Of a stretch of DNA of 64,000 bases, positions 30,271 through 40,500 are shown piece after piece. The notes under the pieces are model-generated. The model worked only from the letters and a program-made list of their open reading frames with translations. It was not told where the DNA came from and did not search any database. How positions within the stretch are numbered: position 1 is the first letter of the stretch; each line of letters starts with the position of its first letter. The DNA comes from Bathymodiolus brooksi (lineage: Eukaryota > Mollusca > Bivalvia > Mytilida > Modiolidae), in assembly GCA_963680875.1 (NCBI GenBank), contig OY804585.1, positions 49,895,085-49,959,084 of the forward strand, read 5' to 3'. The position numbers and the translations under genes are program-made.

Positions 30271-30609
30271 ACAATAAAATATGAAGCTACAGACAGCCGC
30301 GCGGGACAACATTGGGTAGCCATTTATATCGACGCCAATTCAAAGGGAGAGTATTACGACCCTATTGGAACACCATCTTACAAAGACCCTTACGTGAATT
30401 TCACGTAGAAACATTGTCATACTTTGACATACAACGCCATGGCAGTACAAGAAGATGGAAGTACGGTGTGTGGGCACCACTGCGTGTTTTACTTGATTCA
30501 TCGATGTGCAGGGCATGCCATGACAGACGTGACCAGGATATTAGAAGACCCGGCAGAATTGACCATTGTACAGAATTTTGTGTTGTTGCTTATTGAAAAT
30601 GTTGTATGA
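30271..30609 (+). pseudogene. Adenain-type cysteine protease remnant (Polinton/adintovirus-like)
   Basis: One frame from just after a stop at 30268 to the TGA at 30609, broken by a TAG at 30406-30408. Before the stop it shows GQHWVAIYID and EYYDPIG, which carry the catalytic His and likely the acidic residue. After it come AMAVQEDG and CGHHCVFYLIHR, with the Gln and catalytic Cys. This His, Asp/Glu, Gln, Cys order is that of adenovirus-type maturation proteases, also carried by Maverick/Polinton transposons and adintoviruses. The N terminus is missing. No integrase, polymerase or capsid gene is visible nearby, so this is a small decayed piece. Confidence 0.78.
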
Positions 30610-30774
30610 AGAAAAAAAATATCAGAAATAATAAGACTGATATAAAAAAATAAAAATAAAACGCGGACGTGATAGAAAACACCATTGAAGTACTACGCAA
30701 CACCTCGAACATATCCGAAAACACCCGAAGAAATGGTTGTGTAGTTATTGAAGGGGAAACTCTACATGGTCACA

Positions 30775-31090
30775 TGACGTTTGATGACGTCACTTCCGAT
30801 TAAAAGGCCCCACTTGGGCGGATATTGCGCAACTTCTGGTTGCGCATGCGAGCACCCCACCCTTCCAACGGAATTCCTTCGAGGTCACGTGAAGCTTGAT
30901 GACGTCACATCCGGTAGCCATGTCGGTCATGCGCAATGGTACATTGTGTGCTACTACTATAGTAAGAAAAAAAGCGCGGGAACCGGTTGCGCATGCGCAC
31001 GCGATCACCTCCGGTCACGTGATTTCCGGTGACGTCATTTCCGGTGACTTCCGGTGACGTCGCTTCCGGTAGCTCAACCTTGCTCCACAT
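30775..31090. promoter_or_regulatory. CRE/E-box/ETS-rich block, inverted relative
   Basis: TGACGTCA at 30785-30792, 30900-30907 and 31030-31037, and TCACGTGA at about 31015-31022. TTCCGG/CCGGAA words repeat, with cgcatgcgca near 30988. In inverse orientation it matches 1262-1530 and 26219-26550, including the 54 bp lost in copy A. Open frames across it on both strands are composition artefacts. Confidence 0.5.
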
Positions 31091-31109
31091 CAAATGCGAC
31101 TTTAGCTGT

Positions 31110-31206
31110 GCTGATATTAGACCGAATAATCGGTCTCTTGTGTGTCTATATTTATTATTTGGACATTTTTTTTTGTGTTTTTTTTTGCTGACACTGAGAC
31201 AGAAAG
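31110..31206 (+). repeat. Extra tandem copy of the palindrome's outer arm segment
   Basis: 'gaccgaataatcggtctctt' through 'cactgagacagaaagca' repeats what is found at 31267-31382 inside the left arm. The left side of the palindrome therefore carries this segment twice and the right side once. Confidence 0.75.
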
Positions 31207-32303
31207 CAAATTTTGAACAGGAACATATAACAATTTCAGTGGAGCTGACTTCACGCCAGTAGTATATCAGCATAGACCGAATAATCTGTCTCTTGTGTGT
31301 CTATATTTGTCATTATATATTTCCTTTTTATTATTTGGACTATTTTTTTTCTTTTTTTTTTGACACACTGAGACAGAAAGCACTACTATATAAAATTTGT
31401 ATGTGCTGGAAATTCCGGGATTTCTCGAGTTTTGTGAAATGCAAACAACTACCGCTATATTCATGAAGGAGTAGTCTTCAACTCTAGCCCTGCACTGGAC
31501 TTAGAATAACCCTTGAGACTCCCCTATATCCATTTTTATTTCTCTTCGCTCCATTTACAATATAATATTAATGGCATCATTCATACATATTTCAACCAAT
31601 CAGATTAACTCTTATATTTTAGTGGTAGAAGAGCAGAATGCCAGACAACTCGGACCGTAGTAAAGGACTAGTCGGACCGTAGTCCAAGACTACTCGGAAT
31701 GTATGTTAAGACAACGGACGTATATTAAGACAGCTTGGACCGTAGTGAGAATAAGTTGTCTTAATATACGGTCCGAGTAGTCTTGGACTACGGTCCGACT
31801 AGTCCTTTACTACGGTCCGAGTTGTCTGCTGGCCAAGTTGTCTGGCATTCGCCTCTCCTACCACTAAAATATAAGAGTCAATCTGATTGGTTGAAATATT
31901 TATGAATGATGCCATTAATTTTATATTACAAATGGAACAAAGAGAAATAAAAATGGATATAGGGGAGTCTCAAGGGTTATTTTAAGTCCAGTGCAGGGCT
32001 AGAGTTGAAGAATAATCCTTCATGAATAGACCGGTAGGTGTTTGCATTACACAAAACTCGAGAAATCCCACAATTTCCAGCGCATACAAATGGTATGCTT
32101 TCTACTATTTTTATATAGTAGTGCTTTCTGTCTCAGTGTGTCAAAAAAAAAACAGAAAAAAAAAAAAATGTCCAAATAATAAAAAGGAAATATATAATGA
32201 CAAATATAGACACACAAGAGACAGATTATTCGGTCTATGCTGATATACTACTGGCGTGAAGTCAGCTCCACTAGAAGTGTTATATGTTCCTGTTCAAAAT
32301 TTG
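31207..32303. mobile_element. 1.1-kb palindrome (foldback element)
   Basis: The left arm, 31207-31715, and right arm, 31755-32303, are inverted copies with few mismatches and small indels around a ~39-base loop. Paired landmarks include 'ggagctgacttcacgccagt' near 31241 with its inverse ending near 32270, and 'cactgagacagaaagcacta' near 31366 with its inverse near 32120-32140. 'tcaaccaatcagatt' near 31592 also pairs with its inverse near 31878. Near the centre a 'cggaccgtagt' word repeats several times. There is no coding capacity. The structure suits a foldback or long-inverted-repeat transposon; ends and target duplication are not resolved. Confidence 0.9.
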
Positions 32304-32544
32304 TTCAACCGTTGTGTTCCTCATGATTCTTATTAAGCTTAAGTAAATATCGTAAATGAAGTCACAGATACGAAAATAGATTTGTTTTTGTCCCAGTTTT
32401 TAAGTATCACAAGCAGAAACTTTCGATTTAAGACGTCGCACAAATACTCTATATATCAATTAATAATACAAGAGAAGAGATAATGTTAGTGGCATATTAT
32501 CGGAGATTCAAACTTGTGTGTGGACATATATTTGAAAAAGGGGT

Positions 32545-32612
32545 CGTCGTTGTCGTATGGTAGTTGGATCTACAACTATCTATGCAATCAGTGCCTATCA
32601 CCACCTATCACA
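32545..32612 (+). mobile_element. SINE head fragment
   Basis: 'ggtcgtcgttgtcgtatggt', 'agttggatctacaac' and 'gcaatcagtgcctatcac' match the head of the SINE at 9140. The body is missing. Confidence 0.7.
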
Positions 32613-32613
32613 C

Positions 32614-33105
32614 ATCTGTTGAAAAACACTCACAGCAAACTTGACAAATACATGTGTATCATTTTCGTCAAAATTAATGTATGAAACTGCTTTTTTTTAG
32701 CGAAATAAGTCTTCTTTCAATTTAAAACAAACTAAATGTTCTGTTGATATTGTTCGCCAGCACCGTTTAAACTTTATTTTCATCAATATAATTGCGAGTA
32801 CCATCTGCTCGAAAATACTGACGCATTATGCCAGAAACTGTCTCTCTATTTCACTCCTGGAGGCTTGATATTGTGAAAGCGTGTCCTAATATATCTTAGC
32901 AGATAGCACATGTTATCCTCAAAATAAATATATATTACACTATAGTCTTACAATCATATGTATTTCAATAATAGGGTCAAATTAGAAGGATGTTGGTTTT
33001 TTTACGTCTAATATTGCTTTGTATTCAAACAAAGCCGTTTCTTATATCAATAGTTGAAAACGTCATTACACGGTCAGAGCGTTGATTTGGTGCGAACACA
33101 ATAAA
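32614..33105 (+). repeat. Third, diverged copy of part of the segmental duplication
   Basis: Parallels 489-1000: 'cagcaaacttgacaaata', 'actaaatgttctgttgatat', 'agtaccatctgctcgaaaat', 'cagagcgttgatttggtgcg'. It is clearly older than copies A and B, showing that this sequence is dispersed in its own right. Confidence 0.8.
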
Positions 33106-33113
33106 CTACATTA

Positions 33114-35398
33114 AAGTAATAATTTTTTGATTAGAAAACGGAAAATTCGAGTTTTCTCGAAAACAATATATTTTTTATAAAACACAGTATACGAGAGTTG
33201 TGTGCAGAATTTTACTACCATTTTTAAAATATGCATTTCATCTAACCATATCCTTTCATTATTGCAGCACTCAGCTGAAATTTGACATGTTCTCCGATTT
33301 TTACCGCCAAAATAGAGGTGGGAGTAAACTAACCAGAGGTAGCAGCCAGGTAAATCTTACCTTGATAGAGACAGAGACACGTGTACAGGCATATTTTGCC
33401 ACTCCATTTTAAAACTTTTCTAAACGTTCACATAAAATTTCTTCATAAACCTATTTTTTGACATCTTAAAATATATAAACATCGCAAAAATGGGTAAAAC
33501 AAAGGACTTGTCAAAAGATTGTAAAAACATTGTGTTAAATCTATTCAAGTTTTTTCAGCTTGAGAAGGCCAGGGGAAGACCACTTTATTCCCCATATAAT
33601 TTGGTTAAAAGAACATGCAAGGCTGCTGGCATATCTTACAGTTCTGTGTATAGAGTTGAACGGTATAAATCCAACAGACCGACAGAAAGAAAGAAAACTC
33701 TTGATGATTTTGACTGTTGCGTTATTAAACGGACCGTTCATAGCATGTACATTGTACAAAAGAAAAATTGCCCCAACAGTCTCAAAAATTAAGAAAGAAA
33801 TTGAAGATACAATTAAAATCTCAAAATCAACGCTTACTTTAACTTTATTAGATCTTGGTTATAAGTGCAAAAAAATCCGGCGATAATAGGAGGCCTTTAT
33901 ATGATCAGAGATCAGTAATAAATGGTCGGTGTAATTACCTCTGAAAAATCAGGAAGTTTCAAGAGGATGGGTATGAAATTGTATATTTGGATGAGACCTG
34001 GGTTAATCAGAATCATGCCACTGACTACATGTGGTTACCAGTTGATGGTTCTGATGACCCAAAGATCCCTTCAGGAAAAGGTAAATGGTTGATAGCTTTG
34101 CACGCTGGTAATCGTGAGGAGGGTTTGATTGATAGGGTGATTTGGTTTTTCTTGCCAAAGCTAAAAATGGGGATTATCACCAAGAAATGAACGGGCCCAC
34201 CTTTCTAAACTGGTTCAAAAATCAGCTTATGCCAGCATTAAAAAGCCCAAGTGCTATCGTTTTAGATAATGCCAGTTATCACAATATCAAGACTGAAGAA
34301 ACTGTTGTGCCAAACTTTAATCAGAGAAAAGCTGTTTTACAAGATTATCTTTTAAAACACAACATTCCTTTTCAGCTCCTTGAAACTAAATAAAACCCAA
34401 CTTTATGAAAAAATCAAATTTAAGAAACCTCTTTCCGTTTTTAAAAATAATAAAATGTTCAACTTACACGGTCACGAAGCTCTGAATTGAACCCCATATA
34501 ACTTATTTGGGAACAGGTTAAAGGGTTTGTTGCAGAAAACAATACAACTTTTCGTTTGAAGGATGTGAAAGAACTTGTTTATGGGGGGTTTGGCAGAATT
34601 ACAAAAGAAGTTTGGGCGGAGGCAGAAGACCATGTATTAAAAATAGAAAAGAAGTATGGGAAAGAGAATTGCATTGATAGGAGTGAGATTCCTCCAATAA
34701 TAATTGACTTTGATGACGACGAGTCCAGCGAGGAGGAAAGCTGAATCCAGTCCAATATAATTACAGATTGAACGGGTACACCGGTTGTAAATGACAGATT
34801 GTACATAAGGTTTTTAACTATACAATTTTATTCATATCCAATAATTGTCTAACTTCAGTGGATTTATTAGCAAAAAAGACCGTTCTTTTTCTAATTATTT
34901 CCGAAAGATTGAAATAACTTGGTCAAATTAAAAATCAGTAATTATGGAAATTTATGATTTCACGTTTTTTTTCAAAATTTTCCAGGTAAATCTCAGGTAA
35001 GCCTGTGTATACATGTCACGTAGTCAAATGCATTAACAATGAAGGGAACAATAGCCTTCTCCGGCGCTTCGACGAGAGACAATTGACCAGCTGCGGGACC
35101 ACCGTCGTTCCTATTGTTATATGGGATTACCTCCGCGGTGAGTTGGCTGTCACATTTAACGAGCAAAATTGGCGTCTTTTGAAGAATTTAGCCTGAAATA
35201 AAAACCAAAATAACGCTAAAAATTGGTAATTTTTCAGATGAGCAGGGCCTTCACAATAATTTCAACCGTAAATAGTTATACAATTCCAAAATGGTAGTAA
35301 AATTCATGACAAAACCCTCGTTGGATGCGCTAAAAAAAAATCTACGGTTTACGAAATATATAGATTTTTCCTTTTTCTAATAAAAAAAATTATTACTT
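33114..35398 (+). mobile_element. Tc1/mariner-type transposon, 2.3 kb, TA target duplication
   Basis: The left end is aagtaataattttttgatta and the inverse of the right end is aagtaataattttttttatt. Both continue with 'agaaaa.ggaaaa', and inward both have 'attttactaccattt' (near 33213 and 35292). TA flanks both ends (33112-33113, 35399-35400). The interior encodes one broken transposase in plus orientation. TA duplication plus a DDE transposase with LDETW and LDNASYH motifs supports the IS630-Tc1-mariner group. Confidence 0.87.
33490..34743 (+). pseudogene. Tc1/mariner-type transposase, inactivated
   Basis: ATG at 33490 opens an N-terminal helix-turn-helix-like region (residues ~1-60: MGKTKDLSKD, VKRTCKAAGISYSSVYRVE). 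A shift near 33770 moves to a second frame (SKSTLTLTLLDLGYKCKKIR). The catalytic core starts with YLDETWVNQNH (Asp codon 33990-33992), then PSGKGKWLIALHAG. Further shifts lead to VLDNASYHN (Asp codon 34265-34267). The third motif reads SELNPI, stop, LIWEQVKG: where relatives have Glu the codon is TAA (34499-34501). Just before it several codons seem deleted after HGHEAL. The second Asp and third acid are 78 codons apart as they stand. That is far more than in mariner (DD34D/E) and nearer the DD82E 'Sailor' type; the assignment is tentative. The acidic tail ends at 34743. Confidence 0.85.
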
Positions 35399-35404
35399 TA
35401 AGAT

Positions 35405-35920
35405 CAAATACACTTAGACGTTTTTTTATACATTAAATATGCTATTAATCTGAAACAAAGTCTAAATCTTTTTTTTTTTAGTTTAAATAATAAACGTAGT
35501 ACAGCAATTAATTTACATGCACTCATTTCTTTTCACAATTTGTACCATAAAGTGTCTACAATAATACCTTTATGTACTGACATTGAACACTTTAGAGTAT
35601 CTACTACTAGTAAATTGGAGCTTAACGATACATTCAGTTCCAGACTCGATCACGGTAAATTATAGACAGTGAGTGTTCAAACTGACTAAAGGGTCAATAC
35701 TACAACGTTGTCAGACAGGAAACCAATCTTTTTATATTCTTGCCAGTGCAATGGGTGATATAATGAAGTGAAGTATACATATACTGATCAAGTTAATTCC
35801 ACAAGCAAATTATGGAAAGATTCGTCAGTCACAATTCTGTTGAGCTTAGATTGTCAAAAACACAACATCAGATATTAAAATATTGTTTACAAGCTATGTA
35901 ACATTGCAACCGCATCGACG
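35405..35920. other. Unassigned AT-rich DNA
   Basis: No open frame of note, no recognised repeat or RNA gene. Confidence 0.4.
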
Positions 35921-35924
35921 GTGA

Positions 35925-36175
35925 AATGGTTTGCACGATCGCTTCGAGTGTGGTTGATCGTGGGGTGGGTTCGAGCCTCATTCGGGTCAAACTAAACTAT
36001 ATAATTGGTATTTGGTGCTTTTATGCTAATCACATAGTATTAAAGATTAAAGACAAAGACTGGTTGAATCGGAAGCAAAGTAATGTATTCGAATGGCGCG
36101 GACTGCTGTTTCAGTGAGCAAGCAATACAGAATTCCACCTAAGCGTGTTTGTGTAATGCAAAGTGAACATCATCA
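35925..36175 (+). mobile_element. SINE with tRNA-like head of the 'gagtgtggtagatcgtggg' family
   Basis: The head 'atcgcttcgagtgtggttga' + 'tcgtggggtgggttcgagcc' contains a B-box-like ggttcgagcc. The body has 'aagactggttgaatcggaag' and 'ctgctgtttcagtgagcaag'; the end is 'aagcgtgtttgtgtaatgca' + 'aagtgaacatcatcatcatc'. This head is the one tandemly repeated at 45055-45785. From memory SINEs ending in (CAT)n with such bodies are common in bivalves. Confidence 0.7.
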
Positions 36176-36194
36176 TCATCTCATCGAGTATAAC

Positions 36195-36425
36195 TTTCTC
36201 TCGCCATGATATAGTGGAGCAGGAATTGCTTACCCTTCCAGAGCACCTGAGTTCACCCCCGATTTTTAGTGAGGTTCGTGTTACTCGATCTTTAGTTTTA
36301 TATGTATGTTTTGTAGATCGTTGTTTGTCCTTTTGTACTTTTTCTTTTGGCCTTTGTGTTGTCTGTTCTTATTCGATATACAGATTCTTATTGTTCCTTT
36401 GGTATCTTCAAACTCTTCTTTATTA
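36195..36425 (+). repeat. R1 element, plus orientation
   Basis: 'ttacccttccagagcacctg', 'agtgaggttcgtgttactcg', 'gatcgttgtttgtcctttt' and 'cctttggtatcttcaaactc' give an R1 copy with its longer left end. It is partner of the inverted copy at 36835-37060. Confidence 0.75.
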
Positions 36426-36834
36426 TCAATACGGTTCTGACGTTGTGGTATTTCAATTTGTTTTATCTTCATTTTATTGACTTTCAATTCATGCTTTAAA
36501 TATATCCACAAATAGTCTACCTGTATAGGTGTATCTTTATTATTATTTTGTGTACTTCCTTTGTGCATTACGATTCTTATTGGTGAAATGGAAATTGGTA
36601 ATGTCATTACAATGGGGATCAGTTGTAGGAAATCGACTTTTAAATAGATTGTTTTAAAATCGAGATTATCGCCTTTAGCTAGATTTGTCATTGTTTAAAG
36701 GCAATTTATTATCCGCCAACGTAAATGTAGTTTCTGTTGGAGGCTTGAAATAGCTTTCATTAGGTCAACAAGTTGGTAGTTTTAATTTCCTGTTATTTGC
36801 AATAAGAAACGTTTTAAGATGACAAAGTGGTTAT
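36426..36834. other. Unassigned spacer between inverted R1 copies
   Basis: No coding signal or recognised repeat. A minus-strand open frame overlapping it is mostly R1 sequence. Confidence 0.4.
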
Positions 36835-37060
36835 GAGAAGCCGTAATCCGAAGAAAGACAGATAATACAATGACCAAAGTGACCAAAGGAAAAAGAACAA
36901 GAGACAAGCAATGATCTAAAAACACTACACAGAAATATAAGCATTGAAGAACATAAGTCCCTCCAAAAAATAGACGTGACCTTACGTGCTTCTAAAGATT
37001 GACCCGTTTATTTTCCACTAGTGGCAGCCATCGTGTACCAAACAAGATAACAAGTCATTG
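36835..37060 (-). repeat. R1 element, minus orientation, diverged
   Basis: 'ccgaagaaagacagataata', 'aaggaaaaagaacaagagac', 'aagcaatgatctaaaaacac' and 'ccactagtggcagccatcgt' parallel the minus copy at 14083-14310. Confidence 0.65.
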
Positions 37061-37364
37061 ATCAGGAAAAGACGCGATTGAGATTTCAATGTGATATAAT
37101 TATTGTTTTTAGAATGCTGAGAAGAAATGAAAATAAAGTTTGACTGTCGGATAGATTCACATTTCCTAGCACTCTATATATGTGAGAAAATGTACCCCTC
37201 TCTTTTTTTATCGTTGTCATCTTAAGCTTTATCTTGAGCTGGATACTCATAGCACATATTCTAGGCACACATTGAAAATCAAATGCCTGAAAATGTTTTC
37301 CTTCAACAAAATATCTCTTAATTTAGATCACAAATCGGATCGAAATCTTGATAAAAAAACAACG

Positions 37365-37470
37365 GAGTGTGGTAGATCGGGGTTCAAGCTTTGGTCGGGT
37401 CACACCAACGACTATCACATTGATATGTTTTGCTTCTCTGCTAAGCAAACATGCATCGCAAATTAAGAAG
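37365..37470 (+). mobile_element. SINE fragment, tRNA-like head and short body
   Basis: 'ggagtgtggtagatcggggt' + 'tcaagctttggtcgggtcac', then 'tgcttctctgctaagcaaac'. It parallels the end of the tandem head array and its body at 45745-45835. Confidence 0.6.
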
Positions 37471-37519
37471 AAAGATCATAGACGGATTGACTCGGAATGA
37501 GTAAAATGTATCCATTCCA

Positions 37520-40500
37520 GATCGTTGTTGGTCTTTTTGTGCTTTTTCTTTTGGCCATTGTGTTGTTGTCCTTCTTTTGGCCATTGTGTTGTTGTCCTTC
37601 TTCTATATAAGGATTATGATTACCCCTTTGGTATCTTGGCCATTGTGTTGTTGTTCTTCTTCGACATAAGGATTATGATTACCCCTTTGGTATCTTGGCC
37701 ATTGTGTTGTTGTTCTTCTTCGATATAAGGATTATGATTACCCCTTTGGTATCTTGGCCATTGTGTTGTTGTTCTTCTTCGATATAAGAATTATGATTAC
37801 CCCTTTGGTATCTTGGCCATTGTGTTGTTGTCCTTCTTCGATATAAGGATTATGATTACCCCTTTGGTATCTTGGCCATTGTGTTGTTGTCCTTCTTCGA
37901 TATAAGGATTATGATTACCCCTTTGGTATCTTGGCCATTGTGTTGTTGTTCTTCTTCGATATAAGGATTATGATTACCCCTTTGGTATCTTGGCCATTGT
38001 GTTGTTGTCCTTCTTCGATATAAGGATTATGATTACCCCTTTGGTATCTTGGCCATTGTGTTGTTGTCCTTCTTCGATATAAGGATTATGATTACCCCTT
38101 TGGTATCTTGGCCATTGTGTTGTTGTCCTTCTTCGATATAAGGATTATGATTACCCCTTTGGTATCTTGGCCATTGTGTTGTTGTTCTTCTTCGATATAA
38201 GGATTATGATTACCCCTTTGGTATCTTGGCCATTGTGTTGTTGTTCTTCTTCTATATAAGGATTATGATTACCCCTTTGGTATCTTGGCCATTGTGTTGT
38301 TGTTCTTCTTCGATATAAGGATTATGATTACCCCTTTGGTATCTTGGCCATTGTGTTGTTGTCCTTCTTCGATATAACGATTATGATTACCCCTTTGGTA
38401 TCTTGGCCATTGTGTTGTTGTCCTTCTTCGATATAAGGATTATGATTACCCCTTTGGTATCTTGGCCATTGTGTTGTTGTCCTTCTTCGATATAAGGATT
38501 ATGATTACCCCTTTGGTATCTTGGCCATTGTGTTGTTGTCCTTCTTCGATATAAGGATTATGATTACCCCTTTGGTATCTTGGCCATTGTGTTGTTGTCC
38601 TTCTTCGATATAAGGATTATGATTACCCCTTTGGTATCTTGGCCATTGTGTTGTTGTTCTTCTTCGATATAAGGATTATGATTACCCCTTTGGTATCTTG
38701 GCCATTGTGTTGTTGTTCTTCTTCGATATAAGGATTATGATTACCCCTTTGGTATCTTGGCCATTGTGTTGTTGTTCTTCTTCGATATAAGGATTATGAT
38801 TACCCCTTTGGTATCTTGGCCATTGTGTTGTTGTTCTTCTTCGATATAAGGATTATGATTACCCCTTTGGTATCTTGGCCATTGTGTTGTTGTTCTTCTT
38901 CGATATAAGGATTATGATTACCCCTTTGGTATCTTGGCCATTGTGTTGTTGTCCTTCTTCGATATAAGGATTATGATTACCCCTTTGGTATCTTGGCCAT
39001 TGTGTTGTTGTTCTTCTTCGATATAAGGATTATGATTACCCCTTTGGTATCTTGGCCATTGTGTTGTTGTTCTTCTTCGATATACGGATTATGATTACCC
39101 CTTTGGTATCTTGGCCATTGTGTTGTTGTTCTTCTTCGATATAAGGATTATGATTACCCCTTTGGTATCTTGGCCATTGTGTTGTTGTCCTTCTTCGATA
39201 TAAGGATTATGATTACCCCTTTGGTATCTTGGCCATTGTGTTGTTGTTCTTCTTCGATATAAGGATTATGATTACCCCTTTGGTATCTTGGCCATTGTGT
39301 TGTTGTTCTTCTTCGATATAAGGATTATGATTACCCCTTTGGTATCTTGGCCATTGTGTTGTTGTCCTTCTTCGATATAAGGATTATGATTACTCCTTTG
39401 GTATCTTGGCCATTGTGTTGTTGTCCTTCTTCGATATAAGGATTATGATTACCCCTTTGGTATCTTGGCCATTGTGTTGTTGTCCTTCTTCGATATAAGG
39501 ATTATGATTACCCCTTTGGTATCTTGGCCATTGTGTTGTTGTCCTTCTTCGATATAAGGATTATGATTGCCCCTTTGGTATCTTGGCCATTGTGTTGTTG
39601 TCCTTCTTCGATATACGGATTATGATTACCCCTTTGGTATCTTGGCCATTGTGTTGTTGTCCTTCTTCGATATAAGGATTATGATTACCCCTTTGGTATC
39701 TTGGCCATTGTGTTGTTGTCCTTCTTCGATATAAGGATTATGATTACCCCTTTGGTATCTTGGCCATTGTGTTGTTGTCCTTCTTCGATATAAGGATTAT
39801 GATTACCCCTTTGGTATCTTGGCCATTGTGTTGTTGTTCTTCTTCGATATAAGGATTATGATTACCCCTTTGGTATCTTGGCCATTGTGTTGTTGTCCTT
39901 CTTCGATATAAGGATTATGATTACCCCTTTGGTATCTTGGCCATTGTGTTGTTGTTCTTCTTCGATATAAGGATTATGATTACCCCTTTGGTATCTTGGC
40001 CATTGTGTTGTTGTTCTTCTTCGATATAAGGATTATGATTACCCCTTTGGTATCTTGGCCATTGTGTTGTTGTTCTTCTTCGATATAAGGATTATGATTA
40101 CCCCTTTGGTATCTTGGCCATTGTGTTGTTGTCCTTCTTCGATATAAGGATTATGATTACCCCTTTGGTATCTTGGCCATTGTGTTGTTGTTCTTCTTCG
40201 ATATAAGGATTATGATTACCCCTTTGGTATCTTGGCCATTGTGTTGTTGTTCTTCTTCGATATAAGGATTATGATTACCCCTTTGGTATCTTGGCCATTG
40301 TGTTGTTGTCCTTCTTCGATATAAGGATTATGATTACCCCTTTGGTATCTTGGCCATTGTGTTGTTGTTCTTCTTCGATATAAGGATTATGATTACCCCT
40401 TTGGTATCTTGGCCATTGTGTTGTTGTTCTTCTTCGATATAAGGATTATGATTACCCCTTTGGTATCTTGGCCATTGTGTTGTTGTTCTTCTTCGATATA

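Noticed and set aside
30790..31273. Several overlapping frames across the CRE-rich block on both strands
   Set aside because: The higher GC content removes stop codons on both strands. The peptides show no domain and mirror those of the related blocks at 1.3 and 26.3 kb.
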